Shown here: piece after piece, positions 46,023-57,282 of the stretch
Layout of the letters: each line of letters opens with the position of its first letter
How positions within the stretch are numbered: position 1 is the stretch's first letter
Source: Nephrocerus scutellatus
Lineage: Eukaryota > Arthropoda > Insecta > Diptera > Pipunculidae
Assembly (NCBI GenBank): GCA_947095585.1
Contig: OX352762.1
Span: forward strand, 12,565,969 to 12,629,968
Reading direction: 5' to 3'
DNA length: 64,000 nt
The notes under the pieces: model-generated
Database searches by the model: none
What the model saw: only the letters and a program-made list of their open reading frames with translations
What the model was told of the DNA's origin: nothing
Program-made: the position numbers and the translations under genes

Positions 46023-47885
46023 TTGTTGGTGGGCTGGAAAGCATTGTGCACTGCGACCTTAATGTCTACCACTTTTGAATGCCAATATATCTGCCAGGTC
46101 GATAGGCCTGGCATTCTGCCATAGAACTGTGTGAGCCTTGAGGTATTGAAGTCTTTTTCGGGTGAGGGCATCACGTTTATTAAACCTATGTGTTCTGGCG
46201 TCTCCTCTGCTTCGCCACAAAAGCGGCAGCGATCTGTTTGGTATTTCTCCATTTTTGTTAAGTGGCCATTAAATGGGCCATGTCCCGTCATGTACCAGAC
46301 AAACGATCTCAGTGTTTGTCGGTTTAACTTGATTGCTTTGTTTATATTTTTAATGTTGTATTTGAGAAGCTTTTTGGTTTGTTTTATCGTAGTTGATGAT
46401 TCCCATTCAGCCTCGATGTCGTTGTTTGCCCACTTGTTTGAGGTGGCTCTTGCTGAAGGCAATGCTTGGCTCGGGGCCAGTGAAGGTCTCTTCTGCGCCT
46501 GCTCTTGCGCAGAGGTCTGCTGTCTCGTTCCCATAATTGCCTGAATGGCCTGGAGACCACATTAGGTTGACCTTGTTGATTTTTGCCAGTTCGTTTAGAT
46601 GGCAGTAGCAGCTCCACGTTGTTTTTGAATTGAAAACCGGGCCTTTTAGCGCTAGCAGAGCAGCCTGACTATCGGAGATCATATAGATCTCGGTTCTTCT
46701 ATATTTTCTCTTTATGCATTCTAGTGTGCAAGCTTCTAATGCGGTTGTTTCTGCCTAAAAAAACCGTTGGCGATTTTCCTAGGGGTATACGTAATTTGAG
46801 TCTGTCTTCGAATACCCCTGCCCCTGTTCCTGAGTTTGTTTTGGATCCATCTGTGTATCAGATAGATGCATGATTGGGGAGGTTATTTATGATAATTTCA
46901 ACTTGATAACGGTCCGGTATTATTTGTTGTTGTTTTTATCATTGAATCTGATTGGAGGACAAATTCGCTTCCCAAATTGATTTTGGCGATGATGCTTGTA
47001 TGTCCTGGCCTATTGACTTTGAGTTGGTTAGTTACCTTGAGTGAAATGGCTCTTGCACCCGCTTCGCTTTTGATGTGTAAGTGAAGAGGTGTGAGTCCTA
47101 GTAGTTTTTCTAGCCTGGGCCTGATAATGCTTTGGTATAGCCATAGAGTAACTTGCGGGTTTGCCCGCCACGTTTTACTGAACATGCGTTGGCAAGTAAA
47201 GTAAGCTTTGATAGCTTTGTTGGTGATATATGATATATGGGAGTTCCATGTTAGTTTTTGGTCAAAAATTTCCCCCAGGTATTTGGCTTCAGGCACAGGC
47301 ATTATTTGGAGTATTTTGCCTTGGAATCTTGACACTTAGGTCTGTCTACCTCCCGGCACCATTCGTTTACTATTTTGAGAGCTAATTGCATGCGCTCTGT
47401 TATCATGCTTTCGGATTTACCTCGAATCATTAGGACCAGATCATCCGCATAGCCAATATTTGTGATAAGGTTGTTCTTAAGCCTGTCGAGCAACTGATCC
47501 ATCACCATTAGCCATAAGAGTGGTGATAAAACACCTCCTTGTGGGCAGCCTCTTGTGATGTGATGGTTTCGTCACAAAATGAGGCCCGTATTTTCCTGCC
47601 CCTTAGCATGCACATGACCCATCCTATGATAGAGGAGTCTATTCTCCTGGTTCTAGCTTGTGCTTGAATTACTTCGACGTTGGTGTTGTCGAAAGCGCCT
47701 TGGATGTCGATGAAGGCGCATTGTAACATCTCTTTGCTTCGGAGTGTGTCTTCGATTTCAGTTGTCTGCTCGTGAAGTGCTGTTTCTGTTGATTTTGCAG
47801 CCTGATATGCTTGTTGGCTGGGGTTAAGTGGATTTGATTGAAGTATATTAGATTTTATGTAGTGACCTAAATTGTATTCCATGGC
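46023..47885 (-). mobile_element. Family D non-LTR element: RT, RNase H and zinc-finger end
   Basis: In order on the minus strand: QQAYQAAKSTETALHEQTTE and CAFIDIQGAFDNTNVEVIQA (RT motif A, 47882-47640), a broken motif B, ITNIGYADDLVLMIRGKSES (motif C with intact YADD, about 47450), EAKYLGEIFDQKLTWNSHIS (about 47280) and LGLTPLHLHIKSEAGARAIS. RNase H follows: MISDSQAALLAL (46682-46647) and NLMWSPGHSGNYGNETADLC (about 46570-46510). Last come LRSFVWYMTGHGPFNGHLTK and the C-terminal zinc finger CRFCGEAEETPEHIG. Frameshifts separate the parts. The 5' end (Gag, endonuclease) is missing. The 3' end runs into the TATGT array. Confidence 0.88.
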
Positions 47886-48129
47886 TTTGAGAAGAAATGA
47901 TAAAAAAATATTAATTGCTCTGTATGCTGCTTGCTCTGCTTTTTCTTTGTAAACTTCAAGTAATGGTCATTAAAATGTAAGTTACATTACATTTTAGTGA
48001 CCATTTTGTACATTTGCACAGCAATCAATTATTTAAAACTGAACTAAACTCAAGAATAAAATGTCCTTGCAGTTTTTTACAAAACACATAATAGAATATT
48101 GCATAAGGAAGTTCTGTACGCGGTCTTAC
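47886..48129. other. no gene recognised
   Basis: A short inverted sequence, 'tggtcattaaaatgtaa' against 'ttacattttagtgacca', at about 47962-48005 could form a hairpin. Nothing else seen. Confidence 0.35.
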
Positions 48130-48380
48130 ATGCTAAAGATATTTTTGCAGGCGTTGAGCCTTTTGCAGGACAGCACTTGTGTACATTCAAAATGGACACC
48201 ATAGGCAATTCTTTTGCTAAAAGTTTTCCCATTGCATAAAAAATCAAAGGTCCGTCACGAGGTTGAATCGAAAAATCATGTCGAACAAAATTTTCATCGT
48301 TCAACTTTACAATTTCATCGGGCGGAGGAGATGCAAAAAAAAAACTACCAAAAACTTTTTCGGTTGTTGTTTCCGTTTTC
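48130..48380 (-). other. Candidate internal exon of an unknown minus-strand gene
   Basis: On the minus strand a strong acceptor (cttttattctgttgattttcag) precedes 48380 and a donor (CAT|GTAAGA) follows 48130. The 251 bases between are open in one frame with 83 full codons: KTETTTEKVFGSFFFASPPP, DEIVKLNDENFVRHDFSIQP, RDGPLIFYAMGKLLAKELPM and VSILNVHKCCPAKGS. Composition is globular and coding-like, and I recognise no family. It lies in the antisense direction inside the long intron. It could be an exon of a nested gene, or a relic of an intron-bearing DNA transposon. Confidence 0.4.
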
Positions 48381-49504
48381 CTGAAAATCAACAGAATAAA
48401 AGTTTGCCAGAGTTGTGTTAAAAAATGAGAGTGTGTGTGCGGAAGTTGCTCTTGACGGACATTTTCCCTGCAATTTTCGCGCTTATTCTGTTAAACATTT
48501 GTCTTTGTGCTTTTTTTCCCTGCCAGACCTAATTACGCTTTTTCATTGTTCACGTTTTCGCTGCAAGCCAAATTGGATCAATTATTAAAGGTTTTTACAG
48601 TACCCTGAGATTAATTGGCTGCTGACAAAGAAAGAACGGCGGGTGGGGAGAAGAGTGATGTACTTGGTATGTTTTCATGGACTTCAGAGTGTTGCTGTGC
48701 AATTATTGGAAATTTTCTTACCTGATAGATAGGTATAATATTTGACTTGTTCCTTATTTTCAATGAAGAATGATTTAGAAGCAACGAATCACATATTCAC
48801 GTTAAGAATTAAATTTCATGTTTGAAAAAGCATTCAATCATTTGTCAGTTTGTACGTTTGAACATTTGTCAGTTTGTCATATCATATATCTCTGCTTCTA
48901 CCAGTAAAAATTTGATGGGACTTGTTTTAAAATACAATTTGTTAGCGCTCGGGTTGCGATGGTGTATTTTATTTATTTTTAATCATAGGGGTATTAGATG
49001 GGAAACTGAGAAAAATACTCAATCTACGAATCGCTATCGATTTTTTTTAAGCCTAGATGTATGCAAAGTTTAATGTGTTTTTTTTCAGTACATTTGCAAA
49101 ATCGCCTATGACTAAAAGACATACATTCAGTTTTTAGTCTGAATTACAACTAAATAAATTTGTAGCACGGTCTTCGTGTTAATCGCGAACAGACTTAGAG
49201 ACAAAGTTTTTTTTACTTTCTTTTACATAGTAAAAGGAAGTATAGTAACGATGAAAACTCGGGATTTTTGCATACATTGTGTCTATAATAGTGGAAAGAC
49301 AAGAAATTTTTTTGGGGATCTGCATTGCGATTGATCGGGAAACTACTGACTGCTCAAAGTTTGGTTTGAGCCAGTAGCGCAACAATCAAGTTAGTGATGT
49401 AGTGCTTGTTCTACCTCCTAGTGATGGTCCCGGGCAACTATGTGTATAAATCTTTATATATGTAGGCTAAAATTGCAAGTGTGAACGGTCTAGCGTTTCT
49501 ATTC
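48381..49504. other. non-coding intron sequence, no feature recognised
   Basis: AT-rich, with homopolymer T runs and no supportable frame or repeat. Confidence 0.4.
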
Positions 49505-52387
49505 TAGGTAACGCAGGGTACCGAATAATACTCGCTTCTGAAAACTGGAACGTGAGTTTCTTCGATATAATTTGGACATACTGGGAGTGAGTGAAGTAAG
49601 ATGGGTCGATGCGGGAGAGTACCAATCCCCTACGTGTAACACTGTGCTACTCTACTTCGGCAAACCCTTCGGCAGTCCCCGTGAATGTAGAGTGGGACTG
49701 CTGCTAACGCCAACAGCACGCGGAGGCCTAATTTCCTGGCAACCAGGAACCAGGATAACCTTATCGTCCAAATTTCAAACTAGAGTACCGCGCGTCACGA
49801 TAATACAGTGTTACGCACCAACGAATCCCTCGACTGAGGATGAAAGGACAACTTCTACAAGCTAAGCGCTGTGTACAACGTAACACTTAACGGAAATATC
49901 GTCATCTTGATGGGGGACTTGAATGCCAAGGTAGGCAACGACAACAAAAGACTCAGATATGTAATTGGGAAGCACGGCCTCGGCGAACGAAATGACAATG
50001 GTGAATGATTTGTTGATTTCTGCAACACCAACCACCATGTCATAGAAGGCACCATGTTTGAGCATAAGACCTGCCACAAAGTCAGCTGGGTGTCAACTCA
50101 CAGGCAATCATCATCCAACCAAATCGACCATGTGGCGATCAGCCGACGATTTAGGAGCTGCCTTTTAGACGTCCAAAACAGACGAGGAGCCGACATGGGT
50201 ACGGGATCATCACCTTATGGTAGCTACTGTCCAGTTACGATCTGCATCAGTTCAAAGACTTCGCAATATCATCCGAAGGCCTGGGTATAACATCGACCGG
50301 CTAAAGATCCCCTCACTACGCCAACAATTAAGGGATCATTTATCACAAGGAGTGAAAGCAATCAGCAGCTCATTGCCGACAACCATCCAAAAACATTGGA
50401 ATGCTGTTAAAAATCTTTGCACATCTGGAGCGGAAAGTTGGTAGAAGCCAGGCAATGCACAGCACGTGGCTTACCGAAGATACCTGGAGGCGGATAGAAG
50501 AACGTAAGTTACTTAAAGCTCATATTGTAGATACCCCAGCAGCAGCGAGGATCGAGCTAGAGTCCCTGTATTAAAGCAAAATGAGAGAAGTGCAGCGTAG
50601 TGTAAGACGTGACAAACGTAATTATATTAACAACCTGGCCTCGGAAGCAGCGAGCAGGTGCGATAGCAGAACCGTTTATAGAATCACCAAAGAGCTGACA
50701 GGTGGTCAACGCTCTAGCCAACATCCGGTGAAAGGCCTAGATGGTGCCGTACTCGTTTCAGATGAGGATCAGCTCAAGCGATGGAAGGAGCATTTTTCTA
50801 CGGTCCTTAACCGTATATACGCCATCGAAATGCACCCAAATAAAATGGAGCTGCCGGATGTAACAATTTCCCCAATTTGCACCTCAACTCCCAGTAAAGA
50901 CGAGATCTCTACCGCGATCAACGCACTAAAGAACAACAAGTCGGTAGTACTAGATGGTATACCCGCAGAGCTTCTGCGTGCCGCTCCAACGAAATCAGCA
51001 GAGCTTTTATATCCTCTTGTAGAGAGAGAGCTTGGGAGGCAAAAAGTATCCCCCGACGAGTAGAAGAAGGGAATGATTGTCAAGTTCCCTAAAAAATTTA
51101 GTCTTATGGAGGCCGAAAACTGGAGAGGCATTTGCGTTCTTCCTGCAAGTGCTAAGGTAATAGCCAAAGTAGTACTTGAGCGAATTACTGAACATCTGGA
51201 AAATACACTTGATGCCGAACAAGCAGGTTTCCGCACAGGATCCTCCTGTGTCGACCACATCAACACCGTGCGGATCATTATTGAACTGTGCGTTGAATTC
51301 CGGTCACCACTACACCTGCTGTTCATCGATTTTGAGAAGGCGTTTGACAGTGTCAACAGACAGTTTATCTGGATCGCCTTGCGCAGGAGAGGTAGACCCG
51401 ATAAACTAATAGCTATTATTAAATCAACCTATGATGGCTCTAAATGTCATGTGCTGCATAGAGAAAAGCTGTCAGAGGAATTTGAGATCCTAAGTGTGGT
51501 ACGACAAGGTTGCATTCTATTGCCGATATTTTTCTTTTGTGGTGATTAGCGATGTACCTCGCGCAGCTTTATCTACTGGAAACGGAAGAATTCATTGGAC
51601 TCTTACATCTCAACTCAAACATCTGGACTACGCTGACGACGTTTGTTTACTCTCACACAGGACTATGGAGCTGCACAAAATGACAACAAATGTGGAGAGG
51701 GAGGCAAATGTTGCGGGTTTGAAGATTAATTCTGCCAAAAAACAAAATCATCAACCTCGGCACTAACTCACTAACTCAAGTTAACGTTGCTGGACAGCTG
51801 GTAGAGAGTTTCCAATATCTTGGGAGTATTGTCTCGCCGGAAGGTGGAACCGAACAGGACATTGTCAACCGAATCGGCAAAGCAAAATCAGGGTTTGGAA
51901 TGATGTCCATGAAGCAATCAGCTTAAACACCAAGCTGCGACTGTTCCGTTCAAATGTTGAATCTGTGCTGTTTTATGGGTGCAGCACTTGGAAGGTGACC
52001 GCTACTATCACAAAGAGATTACAAACGTTCGTAGATAGATGCTTATGGAACATCTTAAGGGTTTTCTGGCCTAACCGTATCTCTAACGAACATCTTTACC
52101 AGAGAACGGGTCAGGAAATGGTAGTGGATTGTTCATACACTCTGAAAAAGCGATAGTTCCATATAGCAAACTACGCAATGCAATGGAATCTTTTATCTCA
52201 AGACGGTAGAAGAACGGGTCGTCCGAGAAATAAATGGCGCAGAAGAGTTGAAGAGGAGGCACGACAATTAGGGAAGAGTTGGAGTGAGCTGAAGCTCATT
52301 GCCAGGAACCGTACGCAATGGCGCGTAGGCTTAGTAGAGGCCATAGGACCCACAAGGGGATCTAGGACATAAGTAAGTAAGTAAGTA
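49505..52387 (+). mobile_element. RTE-like non-LTR element, longest copy (family C)
   Basis: Endonuclease: DILGVSEVRWVDAGEYQSPT (49575-49635, catalytic Glu), RVTIIQCYAPTNPSTEDE, MGDLNAKVGND (49910), a TGA in GE*FVDF (about 50007), then NQIDHVAISRRFRSCLLDVQ (50118). RT: VQRSVRRDKRNYINNLASEA (50590), INALKNNKSVVLDGIPAELL (50920), ENWRGICVLPASAKVIAKVV (51115), LDAEQAGFRTGSSCVDHINT (51210), LFIDFEKAFDSVNRQ (51325, motif A), VRQGCILLP with a frameshift (51500) and LDYADDVCLLSHRT (51628, motif C). C-terminus: QDGRRTGRPRNKWRRRVEEE (52200) to WRVGLVEAIGPTRGSR. It ends in four AAGT units (52371-52387), a microsatellite tail as in RTE elements. At least three stops or frameshifts, so inactive. Confidence 0.9.
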
Positions 52388-54009
52388 TCGCAACTTCTTT
52401 CAAAAAGTCTTTCTCCAATGAAAGAGTGAATTTTCTCTAGTACTTTGTTTGTATGAAATATTTGTCTATTTTACGTTGGTATATAGGTACTTTGAGCCAA
52501 CCAATATTAACTGTTCAACTGGCCTTGGTTATTTGTTAAATTTGAAGCTATGAAACCAACAAACAGCATACTACCTCACTCGAAAATGATATGTGAAAAG
52601 TCCTTGTGTGATGAAAACGATAATGACCTAAAGCCGCCTCTGCCAATGCCTTTGACTTTAATCACATATATGTTTAATCAACATTTCGAACTGCATTCAT
52701 TCCTTTACCATTGTCCATTAAATAAATTGCAAAACTATTTCAAATTTTCAATCTGCACAAAAGCGATCACACTGGCGGGGTGGGGGGGACAGTTGGGTTT
52801 CGTTCTCTAATCGTAATCGTTTGTTAGTAAAATCGATGGTTGCGTTTGTCGTCTCTACTGTGGTCTGGTCACTAGCTTGCCAAGCGTGTGACGTGACAGC
52901 ACAAAATATTGCATTGTTGCAGGAGGAAGTTGTTGCCCCAGGTGTTCTCTGCAATTGAATTCATGTCCGAGAGAGTGAATTGGCAGATTGATTAGTGGTT
53001 GTTGTGTTGAATAAAGTGTGTGTCCTCAAGGACTTTTCACATTCTCATAATACATACATCACTTTGATGAATGTATGGATGCACTTCAAGTTGTCATTGG
53101 ATTTTAAATAATGAATTTGTGTTCCTTTGAAAATGAAAATATAAAGAAGAATAATGTTACCTTTTTCTTTATACGATGTGTTAGCTTTTTTTTCGTAATT
53201 TTGAACAATTCTCAAATGCATAAAATTTTATAATTCATTCATTGTTCAGGACTCAATTACATTCTAAGGGGATCCTTCAACGGAAATGTGAAACGAAACG
53301 ATTCCTAAGAGCGTTTATGGAAATTTTTTAAACGCTTTGGCTAATGCTGTAACAATTTTGCCAAACTTGACATACAAATTTTAAGTAAAGAAAAGAACAA
53401 GCTTTATATGTGTGTTCTGCTTTGCTTGTATCTCATTGGAAAATCCGTAGGGTTTTAGTGAAATTCAATTTATTATGGAGTACCACAGAGTTCTTATTTG
53501 TTACCACTGCTTTTCATTGTATTTATAAATAACCTATGGACAGTGTTACAATAAAGTGTGTGTGGCTTACATTTACAGACAATACCGTGGTTGTTGTCAA
53601 ACACCAGATACCTTTAATGCAATCATAATTTGAGCTCATAATACACCCGAGCAAAACAGATTTATGCATATCAAACCTACTCACTTACATAAGACATAAA
53701 TTAAAATAAAAGTCAACAGAGTGCAATTCTTATAACACACCGCACGATTGCTGGCAACAAAACTGCGGATGAACCTGCAATGGCTGGTTGAGTCAAAGCC
53801 TTTCAATGCTTGGAGCCCTGTGGATTTAATTGGGCTACAATTAGTAAATAATTAATAAGTAAAGTAAAATAAAGTAAATAAAGCAAATAATAATATAAAT
53901 AAATAATAAATATCAATCGATTTGGAGAGTACTGGAGGGATTAAACAATTTCATTGACAGGTCCTATTAATAGTTCCTTTCATAGTAAGAAAATAGTAAG
54001 GTACGTCTA
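52388..54009. other. non-coding intron sequence with simple AT repeats
   Basis: No gene. An AT-only-like simple sequence built from 'aataaataa' and 'aagtaaa' words lies at 53841-53913. A G-run ('ggcggggtgggggggacag') lies at about 52776-52794. Confidence 0.4.
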
Positions 54010-55405
54010 AGAAAGCTTTTGGCCGATCTCAAAGGCATCTTAGAGCGATGGGAAGAGCACTTTCATGAGTTGCTTAATGACCAGCTAACTAAGGAATTGG
54101 AGGCTCCACAAAAGAAGATATCGCAACCTGCAGCAATTATCGTGGTATAACGTTGTTGAGCACCACATATAAGACTGTTTCCTCTATCCTTCAAGACATG
54201 ATAGCCCCATATGCTAAAGGGATCATTGGCCCATACCAGTGTGGCTTCATCCCAGGCAAATCAACAACTGATCAGATTTTCACCCTTAGGCATGTGATGG
54301 AAAAATGTCTAGAGTTTCAAAACGCACTACACCATCTTTTTATAGACTTTAAAGTCACCTATGATAGCATAGCCAGAGTAGGTTCTTTATAAAGCCATGA
54401 TAGAGTTCGGCATCCAAAATAAACTGACGTGACTATTTAGGTTGATCATGACTTGTGTTATAAGCCAAGTAAAAATATCCGGATCACTATCAAGCCCATT
54501 CAACATCTATAACGACGGACCTGTGTCCTCTTCAACCTGGCGTTGGAGAAAGTGATCCGAGACTCTGACGTAACGTCGAGAGGAACAATCCTCTATAAGT
54601 CCATTCAGATACTGGCTTACGCAGACGATATTGACATCGTTGGTAGAAACCCAAGGAAGCTTTCATCCAGATCAAGTGGGTGGCACGAAAACTGGGGCAG
54701 AACAACAACGAGAGCAAAACAAAGTCCATAGTGGCTAAATATGCGAGCAGAAAATCCAACATTGGCTCCTCAATTAAAAGAGTGGATCGCGAATTTGAAG
54801 TGTGCAACCCTTTACCTACCTCGGTTCAACTGTAGCAGCCGACAACAGCATGGAAACAGAAATACGCGCACGGTTGCTTAAAGCCAGCAAAGCCTACTAT
54901 AGTCTGTAAAGACTCTTCAAATCCAAGATCTTAACCATAACATCCAAGCTGCTGATATATAAGACAATGGTACTCGTATATTACTTAGATATGGATCCGA
55001 GACTTGGGTGCTTAGCCAAAAGCAGTCTGACCTCTTAGCCGCGTTCGAGAGAAAAGTCTTACGGAGAATTGTTGGCCCCGTATGTGAGGAAGGACGATTC
55101 CGGAGATGATCTGAGATCTACGAGCGTTACCGCGTTGTCGAAATCGTAAAGAAAATTAAACTCGGTAGGCTTCGGTGGGCAGGCTCGGATGAAAGGATAG
55201 GATAGGATCCTGCTCAGAGAGTCTTTTGCGGTAGGATCTATGGAACACGACAGCGAGGCTGGCGTAGACCAGAACGCCCAGAGTTTAGGGATGCAAAACT
55301 GGATCACCTCGACTCAAAATCGGAACCGGTGGAGAAACTTTTTGCGGGCGGCCGTGGCCTCCGGTTGTAAATTCAAATTTGATGATAATGATGATAAATC
55401 GCCAA
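54010..55405 (+). mobile_element. RTE-like family B, RT to 3' tail
   Basis: Pieces in order: pre-RT (54010-54150), LSTTYKTVSSILQDMIAPYA, GPYQCGFIPGKSTTDQIFTL (54155-54290), FIDFKVTYDSIARV (motif A with Val-Thr for Ala-Ala), then a deletion that removes motif B (GLRQGD; about 54515), LEKVIRDSDVTSRGTILYKS and LAYADDIDIVGRNPRK (motif C, 54615-54655). The connection region follows, then the C-terminus NAQSLGMQNWITSTQNRNRW and RNFLRAAVASG. The 3' end is 'gatgataatgatgataa' (55380-55397), a GAT/AAT-rich tail. Frames are broken in several places. Confidence 0.82.
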
Positions 55406-56494
55406 AAACAGTTGCAAAAAGTATGACCTCAATCAAGTGATATTGGGTGTATTTCGTTTCAAATTAATTTTTAACGGTCTCTTTCGTTTTATAAAAGTTT
55501 TCTCTTTTTTATTGTTTTTACATGGCCTTATGGAAACGTGTCAGTTAAACCTTTACCTTACACCTTTACCGTTACCACCAGTACCAGAGTATCAAAAGTG
55601 CCACTTGTTATGCTTGTTAACTTAATTGGACACTTAATCATGGTATAGCTGACATTTACGAACATTTTTTATGGTAGTTGCAATATAAATAATATTGGCT
55701 CAGTTGACAATTTAGTTGATGGTTTGTTTTTTGCTCCCCCCTTAAAGCCACAGTCGAATGAAGTTGGTGTTTGCGATATATGAGTATGCGTGCGTACGAT
55801 GCTTTCAATAATTCTGTCTGATGCAAGTCCCTTGGATATTTGATGGCAGCTTTGACCGTGACATTATGAAAGAACTAAAATGAAAAATTCAATCTTTATT
55901 CAGTTCAAGGTACCTATGCTTTTATTGCGTATGTAGATTTTGATGTTAACCGCACGTTTCCAATGTATGTGGATGGAAGGGTAAAAAATAAAACGGCTTG
56001 TTATAGACCTTTGTGCCAGTAATTACATGTGTCGCTAGCAAACTTAACCTGCACTTAGCATAATTTCTCATTTAGTTCTCATTTCGGTGTGTATGTGTGT
56101 GTGCAATTTGTACTGTGCAACTCTATTTATTCATAAAAGTTCATTGTTTTGCCAAGATGCCGCGACGGCACATCCTTAACACAATGAACAATGACAAACT
56201 CAGTCACTTGTACCTGAATTATCCTCAATTCTCAATTTTCTTCCATTGAATTTTCAACAATGGCGCATTATCATGTCGCTATGTGTGCTGAATCAGAAAC
56301 ATCACACTTTCCACCACCACCCACCCAAGTCGAAAGTTTCATTCAGCAATTTATTTGACGCTGTGGTGCAAATTTGAATCAACTTGGGTCGATTTAACGC
56401 CCATCAGCAGCCTCATCCTACTCTAACATCCAACCAAACTTCTTACCACGTAATATGCAAATAGCCGGATAAACTATAAAAATATTAAAGAAAG
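55406..56494. other. non-coding intron sequence
   Basis: No transposon protein or tandem repeat is visible. This is the part of the long intron nearest the second coding exon and probably original host sequence. Confidence 0.4.
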
Positions 56495-56644
56495 GACGAT
56501 GACGACGAAGACTGGCCAAATGGAAAATTGTACTTTACACAGGATAATGGCCCGAAATCGTCGAGGTCGAAATTCGTAGCATATGGTTTGGCCGGAGTAA
56601 TGACCGACGACGAACAATCTGTGTCTAGTGGTGCCGCCATATAG
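56495..56644 (+). other. Unassigned coding-like segment (50 codons) near the CIDE-N exon
   Basis: The frame from 56495 to TAG at 56642 reads DDDDEDWPNGKLYFTQDNGP, KSSRSKFVAYGLAGVMTDDE and QSVSSGAAI. Its composition is coding-like, but there is no start codon at its head, an in-frame TAA lies at 56486, and the preceding AG is not in a good acceptor context. It lies 200 bases before the CIDE-N exon in the same direction. It might be a decayed exon or alternative exon of the same gene, or a chance frame. The opposite strand is also open over 88 codons (56485-56751), which lowers confidence. Confidence 0.25.
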
Positions 56645-56846
56645 CTACAAGTATATGCGGAAGTGGGATTTAAATAACAAACGTTCCTCAATCTTTGCGT
56701 TTGCGGATTGTAATAAATTCGCTCGACTATAGTACAAATAATTGAGGGCAAATAGATTACAATATCCTTTTGATGTTTTTTTTCTTCTTCTCTTTACGAG
56801 GGACTAATCGTTTTTTTTTGTTTCCGTTCTTTTTGTGTAATTCCAG

Positions 56847-57062
56847 ATCAAGGATGTGAACAGAAAACTGAAAAAATCGATTTCTGCATCATCACTAGAG
56901 GAAATTCGAACAAAAGTGGCCGATAAGTTTGGCAAAGTGGATCAATTACCAACGATACATTTAGACTCTGATGGCACCGAAATTGATGACGAGGAGTATT
57001 TCAGGACATTGGAGTCTTACACCGAATTAATCGCGGTATTCCCAGGCGAACATTGGATCGAT
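56847..57062 (+). CDS. CIDE-N protein, second coding exon (Drep/DFF-related, Drep2-like)
   Basis: Acceptor ttgtgtaattccag ends at 56846; donor GAT|GTAAGT at 57063; 216 bases, 72 codons, phase 0 at both ends. The exon reads IKDVNRKLKKSISASSLEEI, RTKVADKFGKVDQLPTIHLD, SDGTEIDDEEYFRTLESYTE and LIAVFPGEHWID. These are the CIDE-N hallmarks: a basic strand (NRKLKK), the SSLEEI helix, an L-DSDGTEIDDEEYF acidic loop and the final strand. With MDADNKKPFK from the first coding exon it gives a complete 82-residue domain. In this family the basic and acidic faces mediate head-to-tail CIDE-CIDE contacts. Downstream exons lie beyond the window or beyond the element that fills the next intron. Codon use is clean and the exon has no lesion. 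Confidence 0.88.
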
Positions 57063-57282
57063 GTAAGTGTACCGGATAGTTGCGGTGTAGTTGAGTGTTG
57101 TGGGTGGTTTTTTTTCTTAATACCATAGCCTATATGACAGACACTGCGACCTGAACGATTTATTGTATCTTAGGGTTTGCTTATTCTAAGAGACGTACTA
57201 CCTACCTATTGAACGATAGTAAATCCTTAGTGGCAGAATTTCTGAACTCCGCTGTCGAGCATATTACCTTGTGAAAGATGTG
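57063..57282. other. start of the next intron
   Basis: Intron sequence after GTAAGT, up to the 3' end of a minus-strand family D element. Confidence 0.5.

Larger units (their letters stand above)
13798..56846 (+). other. 43-kb first coding intron of the CIDE-N gene, packed with transposons
   Basis: Donor GTATGT at 13798 and acceptor ttgtgtaattccag ending at 56846, phase 0. At 43,049 bases it interrupts the domain after residue 10. Within it I can identify remains of all five non-LTR families (A-E), two DD41D mariners, a SINE, a likely solo LTR, several tandem arrays and two of the unassigned coding-like segments. No other convincing host exon in the sense direction was found, so the long intron is inferred from the splice sites and the domain continuity, not from transcript data. 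Confidence 0.7.

Noticed and set aside
45694..46124. Three overlapping 108-122-codon frames of repeated MLCYV
   Set aside because: They are the three readings of a TATGT pentanucleotide array and carry no gene evidence.
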